A stretch of 7,384 nt of DNA from HOT-345 sp963531535 (lineage in GTDB: Bacteria; Patescibacteriota; Gracilibacteria; Absconditabacterales; Absconditicoccaceae): positions 1 to 7,384 of the forward strand of contig CAUSGX010000023.1 of assembly GCA_963531535.1 (NCBI GenBank). The letters are read 5' to 3'. Positions 1 to 5,507 of the stretch are shown piece by piece (within the stretch, counting starts at the first letter, position 1; each line of letters opens with the position of its first letter). The position numbers and the translations under genes were made by a program. The notes under the pieces were generated by a model, which was given only the letters and a program-made list of their open reading frames with translations, was not told the DNA's origin and did no database searches.

Positions 1-276
1 AATGTATTTTTTTTTAGAGAAATCCAAGACATCCTCTGACTGGGAGATTAGTTTTGTAGATTTATTAACAAGAATTCTGACTTCTTCATCAGTTGCAAGT
101 TTTGAAATGAAGATATCGAAAACTCATTCCTCAGCTAGTTTCTTAGCGGCATTGTGTTTTGAATTGGTGAGAATAATTTCTGCGGCATGCCTAAGCACTT
201 TCTCCTCTTCTGGATCTGTTTCCCCATCCCCCAAAGCTGAAAGAGCACCTTTTAACTTATACGAAACCTCAGTCAC
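1..276 (-). CDS. Unknown acidic protein, C-terminus cut by window edge
   Basis: I do not recognise this protein. Ninety-two codons are visible and the frame is still open at the window edge. It begins VTEVSYKLKGALSALGDGE and is rich in Glu, Asp and Lys. It has no signal peptide or membrane segment and is probably a soluble helical protein. One in-frame UGA (124-126) reads as Gly in the local context EEGVFD. I chose the GTG start at 274-276 because a perfect AGGAGG lies 5 nt upstream, the only clear Shine-Dalgarno in this window. The frame stays open upstream to an ATG at 370-372 through three more UGA codons, so a form 32 residues longer is possible. It follows murL on the same strand but has its own strong promoter at 414-442. 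Confidence 0.6.
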
Positions 277-387
277 GAGATCCTCCTGTGTCCTTTTTAC
301 TCAATGCAGAGGTATAACACTAGCATATACTGAGTTATTTTCACTTCAATTTCAAATACTTCTAAGCTCCATTTCTCATCTAAAAAT

Positions 388-412
388 TAAAAAAGAGGAA
401 TCTTCTCCTCTC
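388..412 (-). terminator. Hairpin with T-run downstream of murL
   Basis: On the minus strand a 6-bp stem AGAGGA/TCCTCT (arms 406-411 and 394-399, 6-nt loop) is followed by six T residues. It lies about 40 nt after the murL stop, so it can end guaD-murL transcripts. A consensus promoter sits immediately upstream, and its predicted start (about 407) falls inside the first arm. Transcripts from that promoter would therefore lack most of one arm and escape termination. The stem is short, so strength is uncertain. Confidence 0.5.
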
Positions 413-413
413 T

Positions 414-442
414 ATTATAATTTTTTTGTTTATATTTGTCAA
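414..442 (-). promoter_or_regulatory. Consensus sigma-70-type promoter TTGACA-17-TATAAT
   Basis: The minus strand carries TTGACA (437-442), a 17-nt A/T-rich spacer and TATAAT (414-419), both hexamers matching consensus exactly. It lies just after the murL stop and would drive the truncated gene at the left edge, with initiation near 407 and a leader of about 130 nt to the GTG start. A weaker TTGAAG-16-TATGCT lies further downstream on the same strand, nearer the gene. Confidence 0.75.
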
Positions 443-450
443 TTTTTGAT

Positions 451-1770
451 CTATTTTCACAAAAGCTTCTTTTCTAAAAGATTAAAATCTGAATCAGTCA
501 TTCTTGATTTTACTTTTTCTTCAAAGAGTTTCATGATTGGAGAGTCAGATTTCTTTTCTTTTTTTGATATTATCCAGAGTGCTAGTGTCATTTCTTCATT
601 TGTCCCCACGCACTCAAACGGTTTTATTCCCTCAATTCAAAGTAATTCTTTGAAAAGTGGGATGAGATCAACTTTTTCAAAAAGATCCGCTCAAAAAATA
701 TCGTTGACTTCTGATTTCTCAATAAAAGCTCTCAGCATAGTATAGACAAAGGCGCATTTCGGACACTCTCAGCATCGAAGCTGATCTCAGGTAAGTTTTG
801 TGCAGGTGGTGATGTGAAAGTTCCTATTACAACTAGAGAAGGCGTGAAAATATTGAGGGTATTTGCTAAATTCTTGTACGACTTTGATTTCATATCGGTT
901 GCGGATGAGGCTTTTACATTCAAAATTTTTCAAAAGATAGGTTTGAGCATAGTTTCTAAAACTTTCCTCAAATTCTGAAGATTTACTTCGTTGGTGGTTG
1001 ATATTAAGTCCGTGGTATTCAGTGTTTCAAAAATCCGCACTTTTTTCTAGTGAGGTGATGACTGATTTGTAGCCATAGAGATAAGAAACGACAGTAGTCA
1101 CAAAGCAGATAATCCCAGTAATTGGTAGATGACCGTTGTAATAGCCTTCAGCAAGGAGTTTTTGAATTTTAGCGAGATCCAGTGTCCTCTGGATGATAAG
1201 TCTCTTCGCTCAGGTAGGTTCTTGAGCGAGCTGATGGAGTGGGTATTCTTTACCAAAAGAAAAGAGGTCAAAACTCAGATTTTTTTGTTTTGTGAGTTCA
1301 ACTGAGACGAGCGAGTCTTTCCCTCATCCAAAGAGAATAAGTACTTTTTCTGCTGAATACTCAAGTGCTGAAGCTATATTCTCCTCTTTATTTTCTGCAC
1401 ACAAGAACTGGGCTAGTCCAGTTGGATTGATCTGATTTCTATAAAAAAATTCTCCCAGTCCTTTGATATAAAAATTATGCCAAAAATCTTTCATTGCATC
1501 ACTCAGAGGGATTGTCTCAACTATGATCTCAGTTGTGGGATAGAGCTTATAATAACTGACTCCTAGTGCAATATGCAAATGGCTTAAAAGCTGCTGAATC
1601 GCAGCTGAATCTTGGTTTATGAGGGGAAAATCGGAAGTATTTTTAAGTGGAGAAAAATTTATGGTTTCAGAAAAGTGCTCTTGATCATCAAAAGCGTAAT
1701 GAAACTTGGCCTCTAATGTGCTTGTATCCCACTCAAAATGGCTGATAATAAAACGTGAAAATGATTTCAT
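451..1770 (-). CDS. murL: MurL, UDP-MurNAc-L-Ala-L-Glu epimerase
   Basis: 439 residues, close to the usual length of the family. MurL inverts the terminal L-Glu of UDP-MurNAc-L-Ala-L-Glu to D-Glu, an ATP-dependent cytoplasmic step that replaces glutamate racemase when MurD2 has added L-Glu. The N-terminal domain (1-147) contains HFEWD, HFSETI, LGVSYYK and GLGEFFYRN. It is followed by a PP-loop GGGKDSLVS (148-156), NHQRSKSSEFE near 255, SSCNRNF near 315, the cysteine cluster CGECPKC (333-339) and KPFECVGTNEE near 385. Eight UGA codons (1324, 1210, 1027, 787, 769, 691, 637 and 457, low coordinate of each) are read as Gly. They include the middle Gly of the PP-loop (149) and the Gly of CGEC (334). 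The stop is TAG. The gene starts 15 nt after guaD without a Shine-Dalgarno. No murD2 is visible here. Assignment is from recalled family motifs, not a search. Confidence 0.85.
1275..1286 (-). repeat. A7TCTGA word, copy a (inside murL)
   Basis: AAAAAAATCTGA on the minus strand, within murL codons for K-N-L-S. It is the same 12-mer, with exactly seven A, as at 1802, 2289 and 5194. No start codon follows it, so this copy is not obviously a promoter element. Confidence 0.5.
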
Positions 1771-1785
1771 TTGTTATGTTAAAGA

Positions 1786-2256
1786 TTAATATTCGATTTT
1801 GTCAGATTTTTTTGTCCATTCTTCAAAGACTTTAATTGCATTTTCTCTACCGAGCTGGTGAATAGGCAGCGTTCTCTCCTCAAGCTTCTTTTTAAGTTCT
1901 TCGTAGAGAAAGTCATCATCAAAACCGATATCTGCTGCATCTTTTCTGGTGTTTGCGTAGTAGATTGCCTTTGGTCTTGCTCGGTAAATTGCTCCAAGAC
2001 ACATTGGACAAGGCTCACAACTTGTATAAATCTCGCAACCATCAAGTTGGAAAGTACCGAGATTTTTGCAGGCATCTCTGATCGCAACAACTTCAGCATG
2101 TGCAGTCGGATCGTTTTCTGAGGTTACATGATTAGCTCAGGTTCCTACAATTTTCCCATCTTTTACAATAATTGCTCAGAAAGGACCTCACTTTCCAGCT
2201 CTCATATTTTCCAAAGAAAGTTCGACTGCTTTTTCCATAAAGTAAGTTTGGTTCAT
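1786..2256 (-). CDS. guaD: Guanine deaminase GuaD
   Basis: 156 residues, the same length as Bacillus subtilis GuaD, which it closely resembles throughout. It hydrolyses guanine to xanthine and ammonia in purine salvage and belongs to the cytidine deaminase fold. The zinc site is present: AHAEV supplies His53 and the proton-shuttling Glu55, and SCEPCPMC supplies Cys83 and Cys86. TSENDPTAHAE and MCLGAIYRARPKA are typical of the family, and the C-terminus ends ..IEY. Three UGA codons (2188, 2176 and 2137, low coordinates) read as Gly23, Gly27 and Gly40; the first two complete the conserved GGPFGA. The start is ATG, matching the family N-terminus, with TACAAT 5 nt upstream and no Shine-Dalgarno, so the mRNA may be leaderless. 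The stop is TAA, 15 nt before murL, so the two are probably co-transcribed. Confidence 0.92.
1802..1813 (-). repeat. A7TCTGA word, copy b (before murL)
   Basis: AAAAAAATCTGA on the minus strand at the 3' end of guaD, where it encodes K-K-S-D. Its end is 31 nt from the murL ATG. It may be part of a murL promoter or an unrelated repeated word. Confidence 0.5.
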
Positions 2257-2288
2257 GGCTTATTGTAGTAGTAAATAAAAGGTTGAAA

Positions 2289-2300
2289 TCAGATTTTTTT
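2289..2300 (-). repeat. A7TCTGA word, copy c (before guaD)
   Basis: AAAAAAATCTGA on the minus strand, intergenic, ending about 32 nt before the guaD ATG. A TACAAT (2262-2267) lies between it and the start. A -35-like role for TCTGAT would need a spacer of about 20 nt, which is long. Confidence 0.5.
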
Positions 2301-2445
2301 CTCTTCTTTAACTATCATAATCTGCTCAGAAAAATCAAGGAAAATTTTTGATTTAATGTTGGTAGGGATATTGTCATCTCTTGATAATTGGGATTTTCTC
2401 TCTAGTAGCGGAGCTGAGGAGCAATAATGAGACTGAGAGGATTTA

Positions 2446-2556
2446 TACCCACCCCCTCTGTCCTTCGGACATCTCCCCCTATCAGGGGAGAAATGATATA
2501 AATTAAACTAGTTTATCAGCTATCTGGATCGCCACAGCTTCGCCTCGCGATGGCAG
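2446..2556. repeat. REP-like cluster of GC-rich hairpins
   Basis: A GC-rich island in AT-rich intergenic DNA. It contains a small hairpin GTCC-TTC-GGAC (2460-2470), then TCTCCCC/GGGGAGA (2472-2491, 7-bp stem, 6-nt loop), a perfect 12-bp palindrome TAAACTAGTTTA (2504-2515), and an imperfect hairpin ATCGC/GCGAT (2528-2551) with a CTTCG core. The two GC-rich parts resemble, from memory, the short palindromic intergenic repeats (REP/RPE type) of many bacteria. It lies between two divergent genes and encodes nothing recognisable. Confidence 0.55.
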
Positions 2557-2572
2557 GTTACGCATCATTGTG

Positions 2573-2602
2573 AAAAATAAAATAGCAACGTTTTATTTTT
2601 TT
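2573..2602. terminator. A/T-only 10-bp hairpin, possible bidirectional terminator
   Basis: AAAAATAAAA (2573-2582), loop TAGCAACG, then TTTTATTTTT (2591-2600). The stem is perfect but has no G-C pair, and T-runs exist in both directions. It lies between guaD and the plus-strand gene at 2703, neither of which needs it for termination. It may instead only insulate the promoter at 2649. Confidence 0.3.
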
Positions 2603-2648
2603 ATGACAAGGTTATTTTGTTTAAAGTTTATTTTTCTTTTGATTTTTT

Positions 2649-2677
2649 TTGACTTTTATAAACGTGCTAGCTATACT
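2649..2677 (+). promoter_or_regulatory. Promoter TTGACT-17-TATACT for the gene at 2703
   Basis: TTGACT (2649-2654), a 17-nt spacer and TATACT (2672-2677) form a near-consensus promoter. The leader would be about 19 nt. A second -10-like TATAAG (2690-2695) lies 7 nt before the ATG and could give a nearly leaderless transcript. Confidence 0.6.
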
Positions 2678-2685
2678 TAGCTATA
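2668..2685 (+). promoter_or_regulatory. Direct repeat TAGCTATA overlapping the -10, candidate operator
   Basis: TAGCTATA occurs at 2668-2675 and 2678-2685, a 10-bp period that puts both copies on one face of the helix. The first copy covers the -10 hexamer. This geometry suits a repressor site, but both copies are A/T-rich and chance is not excluded. Confidence 0.35.
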
Positions 2686-2702
2686 TCTTTATAAGCTAAA
2701 TA

Positions 2703-3599
2703 ATGGATATGTGATTGTCTTCTAAAAACTTATCTAGTTTAATATTATCATCTCATAAAAATTTAGTAAAAAATGCTTCTAATGAATCAGTCTTAGACAT
2801 TCTTAATCAAAAAATAGCAAAGTATGAAAAAGGATTTTGAAGAAGTATTATTGTTCCTCAAACAAATACAGGTGAATGTGTTCCTATATGATGAAGTAGT
2901 ATTTTTTCTGATAAAATGGATTTATTCCTACAATGCGATTTTGATCATCCAATAATTCAAAAATTTTATCAAAATGTAGATAAAAATTATAATATTTTTA
3001 TTGAAAACCTAAAATTCAAAGAACGATATAGAGCAATGAAGCTACCTATTAGTGAAGAGCTCTTTTGTCGTCTATTTGCTTATACTTGAGTATTTAATAA
3101 GATGTTCATCAGAAAAGAAGAAAATTTTTATTTAGACAGGCTTAAGCATTACGATAAAGGGAAAATTCCATTACTTTCAGAAATCCTAGAGAAGAGAGTA
3201 TTTATGTGTGCAGAACAAGCTTTATTAGCACATCATTACCTTAAAATTCATGGAATCGATAGCTCTTATGTTTGAGGAGAATTGCTTACAAAACTTCCTG
3301 AAGAGAATGGAGATTTTGCAGAGGCACATAGCTTTATTTATCTTAAAGATAATGATATCCAGTTCATCTATGATCCAACATTGCCCACAAAATCATGAAC
3401 TACACTTTTCCCTAAGATTCAAAAAAATTTAAATTATTCAGATTTTCTAGAACTTTTTAGAATGGCGGAAAAACAATTTATCGCAGTTGAAGACTTATGC
3501 AACGATTCAAAATTTTATTATGGATTTTGAGATTGAACCTGAATTTCTCCAGAGAATATTCTTTTGTGAAGTGAATCTAAACAACAAAATAAAGATTAA
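2703..3599 (+). CDS. Unknown protein, possible transglutaminase-like cysteine enzyme
   Basis: 298 residues, with no family recognised by name. It has no signal peptide or membrane helix, so it is probably cytoplasmic. The central region has KIPLLSEILEKR, then CAEQALLAHHYL with Cys169, EAHSFIYL with His209, and IYDPT with Asp224. A Cys-His-Asp order with 40 and 15 residues between them fits the transglutaminase-like/papain-like core; this is inference. Eleven UGA codons (2712, 2838, 2889, 2892, 3087, 3273, 3396, 3528, 3534, 3540, 3567) read as Gly, including a tandem UGA-UGA (Gly63-Gly64) and three in GFGDGTGIS near the end. UGA outnumbers GGN here, 11 to 7. Base composition is clearly more A/T-rich than in typA or rarA, suggesting a different history or low expression. 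The ATG has no Shine-Dalgarno. The TAA stop overlaps the convergent pduL remnant by 4 nt. Confidence 0.8.
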
Positions 3600-3946
3600 T
3601 CTTTGATCAATTCTCCCCAATCACCTTGCTTGAGACCAGTTGCATTTCCTTCTTCTACATCAATATGCATATCCAGAGCATAACTATTTGATACTCTAAT
3701 AACAACTTCGTCAAAAATTAGACTTCTTTCTCCATTGGTTTTTACTTTCACGATTTGTCCATTGCTTACACCAAAATTTTCTGCATCATCTATAGAGATA
3801 TGAATATGTCTTTTTGCTACGATACGTCCTTGTTTTAGATCAACTTCTTCCGCAGGACCGATCAAGGTAATCGCTTCAGATCCTTCAAGATCTCTAGACT
3901 CTCTAAAGGTAGAAATGGGGTATTGCGAACGAATAAAAATAGCGAA
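3596..3946 (-). pseudogene. pduL: PduL phosphotransacylase, C-terminal half only
   Basis: The open frame holds 116 codons and a TAA. It reads YPISTFRESRDLEGSEA, then TLIGPAEEV, KRHIHISIDDAENFGV, NGERSLIFDEVVIRVS and ALDMHIDVEEGNATGLKQGD. These match the second half of PduL, which transfers acyl groups between CoA and phosphate. Complete PduL has about 200 residues with two zinc-binding HxHxS motifs. Here only the second (HIHIS) and the downstream DMHID are present, and the conserved RESGD is RESRD. No ATG or GTG exists in the frame. It opens directly after the in-frame TAA of rarA, and the first usual start is TTG at 3863-3865, which would remove even RESRD. All ten Gly codons from RESRD onward are GGN and none is UGA, unlike its neighbours. 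Most likely a 5'-deleted remnant; a protein from ATT or by read-through of rarA cannot be excluded. Confidence 0.7.
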
Positions 3947-5167
3947 TTATTTTTTGATTGACTTGAGCCGTTCCTGAGCTGCTGTTTCAAATTTATTTTC
4001 ACAGGGAATATACAATTCAAGCGGTTTTTGGAGATATTGTTGGTCAGTGTAGTGATTTTTGAAGTTGTGTGGATATTTATACTGATCAGCTCAGAGTTTT
4101 GTTAGATGGAAGGGCACTTCTTGGATATCTTGTTTGCTGACAAGGTCAAGTGCGGTGTTTATCGCATTGTAGGCAGAATTGCTTTTGGGAGAGAGAGCAA
4201 GATAAATTGCAACTTCGGCGAGTGGTATACGAATCTCTGGCATTCAAAGCTCTTTTGCAGCATGAAGAGCGGCAGTTGCGATAGGGAGTGCTTGAGGATT
4301 GGCAAGTCAAATGTCCTCGGCAGCGAGAATAGTCAGTCTTCTAGCGATATATTCTGGATCCTCTCACCCCGCAAGCATTTTTGCAAGCCAATATACCGCT
4401 GCGTCTGGATCGCTACCTCTGATACTTTTGATCATAGCAGAAATGGTATTATATTTATCTTCGGTTTTGTGGTAGGATTTATTAGTTGGGATCAGGTTTT
4501 TTATCTCTTCAAGGCTGAGATTTTGATCAACTTTGCTTATAAGTTCCAGGAGATTGATCGCAGATCTTGCATCTCACTCGGTACTTTCCGATAGAAAGGC
4601 CAAAATTTCCTCTGAAAATCAGAATTGTTCTTTTTGATCTATGGTCTTTAGAATATTAAAAAGCTCGGTTTCACTTAGTTTTTTGAATTCAAAGCATAAA
4701 CATCTTGAGAGAAGTGCGTTGTTGAGGTTATAATAGGGATTTTCAGTGGTAGCTCAAATAAGTATGAAATGCCCAAGCTCTAAATCTTCCAGAAGTGCGT
4801 CTTGCTGGAGTTTATTGAATCTATGGATTTCATCCAAAAAGACTAAAGTCAGAATTCCTTCCACGTCTCGCCTTTTTTGCGCGGTTTGAGAGATGTTTTT
4901 GATATCAGTTGTAGAGGCCTTAGTTGCATTTAGATAGACATATTCATACTTGAGAAGCTTAGAAATAAGCTCAGCGAGAGTTGTTTTTCCAGTTCATGGA
5001 TTCCCTCGAAAAATTGCATTGATGAAGTTCCTTTTTTGTATAAAGGGTTTGAGGACTCATTTTTCTCAGATCAAATGCGCTTGCCCAAAAAACTCGCTTA
5101 ATTGCTTGGGGCGGTATTTGAGAGCGAGAGGAAGCGGTTTTTGAGCTGGATTTGAGAAAAGATTCAT
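3947..5167 (-). CDS. rarA: RarA (MgsA), replication-associated recombination protein A
   Basis: 406 residues, slightly shorter than E. coli RarA. This AAA+ ATPase of the clamp-loader/RuvB class acts with SSB at stalled forks and gaps. It opens NLFSNPAQKPLPLALKYRPK, then FFGQAHLIG. Walker A is GNPGTGKT (55-62), followed by LNATKAST, Walker B FLDEIHRFNK (110-119) and sensor 1 LIGATTENP (136-144). Later come STEGDARSAINLLE (195-208), AGGEDPEYIARR near 267, AEDIGLANP near 284, GMPEIRIPLAE near 308 and YKYPHNF near 363. Ten UGA codons (low coordinates 5066, 5057, 4994, 4754, 4619, 4574, 4364, 4307, 4244, 4091) give Gly, including Gly58 of Walker A, Gly138 of sensor 1 and the Gly of GDAR. GGN supplies only seven Gly. 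The ATG has no Shine-Dalgarno; an A7TCTGA word ends 26 nt upstream. Stop is TAA, read straight into the pduL remnant frame. Confidence 0.95.
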
Positions 5168-5193
5168 TAAAATATGAGGAAAGAGAATAAAAG

Positions 5194-5205
5194 TCAGATT
5201 TTTTT
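5194..5205 (-). repeat. A7TCTGA word, copy d (before rarA)
   Basis: AAAAAAATCTGA on the minus strand in the intergenic space, ending 26 nt before the rarA ATG. TATTTT follows 18 nt after TCTGAC but is only 1 nt from the ATG, so a simple promoter reading is not convincing. Confidence 0.5.
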
Positions 5206-5241
5206 AATGTTGTATATTTAAGAGATAAAATCAAGAATTTT

Positions 5242-5270
5242 TTGACAATAAATGGAGGTTAGGATATTCT
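5242..5270 (+). promoter_or_regulatory. Promoter TTGACA-17-TATTCT
   Basis: TTGACA (5242-5247), a 17-nt spacer and TATTCT (5265-5270) make a strong plus-strand promoter with initiation near 5277. It points toward typA, but a strong terminator at 5359-5398 comes first. It therefore drives either a short RNA or an attenuated typA leader. Confidence 0.65.
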
Positions 5271-5276
5271 GTAGTG

Positions 5277-5398
5277 ATTAGACTTTGTGTTTGTTCTAAA
5301 TATTCTATACACTTTTAGGATACATTAAAACTGGGAATGAAGGAGATCCCTAGTTATTGAGGACTATCAGTATACTGATTGTCCTCTATTTTTTTATT
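5277..5398 (+). ncRNA. Candidate small RNA or attenuated typA leader
   Basis: The interval runs about 120 nt from a good promoter to a strong intrinsic terminator and has no convincing coding frame. It contains a stem ACT-GGGA/TCCCTAGT (about 5331-5355, one bulged A) whose loop carries AAGGAGA, a Shine-Dalgarno-like sequence. I compared it mentally with SRP RNA, 6S RNA and common riboswitches and found no match. The 5' end is only predicted. It could be an independent small RNA or a regulatory leader in front of typA. Confidence 0.35.
5359..5398 (+). terminator. Strong intrinsic terminator upstream of typA
   Basis: GAGGAC (5359-5364) pairs with GTCCTC (5381-5386), and an inner ATCAG/CTGAT stem continues after one T-T mismatch, closing on a small TATA loop. 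The stem is followed by TATTTTTTTATT. This is the best terminator in the window. Confidence 0.75.
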
Positions 5399-5424
5399 GA
5401 AAAAACTCCTCAATTCGCTATACT
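5397..5424 (+). promoter_or_regulatory. Promoter TTGAAA-16-TATACT for typA
   Basis: TTGAAA (5397-5402), a 16-nt spacer and TATACT (5419-5424) start right after the upstream terminator. Initiation near 5431 would give a leader of about 77 nt containing the hairpin at 5456-5492. Confidence 0.5.
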
Positions 5425-5455
5425 CAGACCAATTTCAGAATGCTTGATTTTAGAG

Positions 5456-5492
5456 AAAAAACCAAGAAATCTGATTCTGGTTTTTTATTTTT
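5456..5492 (+). terminator. Hairpin with T-run immediately before typA, possible attenuator
   Basis: AAAAAACCA (5456-5464) pairs perfectly with TGGTTTTTT (5478-5486) around a 13-nt loop, followed by ATTTTTT. It ends 15 nt before the typA ATG. The stem is mostly A-U, so strength is uncertain. It would lie inside the leader of transcripts from the 5397 promoter. Confidence 0.45.
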
Positions 5493-5498
5493 TATACT
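5470..5498 (+). promoter_or_regulatory. Possible typA-proximal promoter TCTGAT-17-TATACT
   Basis: TATACT (5493-5498) lies 9 nt before the typA ATG, with TCTGAT (5470-5475) a 17-nt spacer upstream. It would give a nearly leaderless typA mRNA, in line with the missing Shine-Dalgarno. The -35 match is weak. TCTGAT here belongs to a GAAATCTGA word similar to the A7TCTGA repeats. Confidence 0.35.
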
Positions 5499-5507
5499 AA
5501 AAAGCAA

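Noticed and set aside
2..745. Long plus-strand open frame of 247 codons
   Set aside because: It lies antisense to the unknown left gene and the murL 3' end, has a low-complexity Ser/Phe-rich translation, and no recognisable motif. The minus-strand reading gives conserved MurL sequence.
2356..2427. Small frame MLVGILSSLDNWDF.. of 23 codons
   Set aside because: It is very short, without a ribosome binding site or nearby promoter, and fits chance in intergenic DNA.
3596..3599. Overlapping convergent stop codons as a special signal
   Set aside because: A 4-nt overlap of TAA stops sharing TTAA is common in compact genomes and needs no special explanation.
4106..4594. Plus-strand open frame of 162 codons
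   Set aside because: It is antisense to rarA, whose conserved motifs run through the whole interval. Its translation resembles no protein.
5277..5398. SRP RNA, 6S RNA or a known riboswitch
   Set aside because: The conserved SRP tetraloop region, a long 6S-like duplex and the core motifs of common riboswitches are not present.
5338..5454. Small frame of 38 codons starting in the typA leader
   Set aside because: It runs straight through the strong terminator and needs two UGA codons to stay open. The translation is not protein-like.
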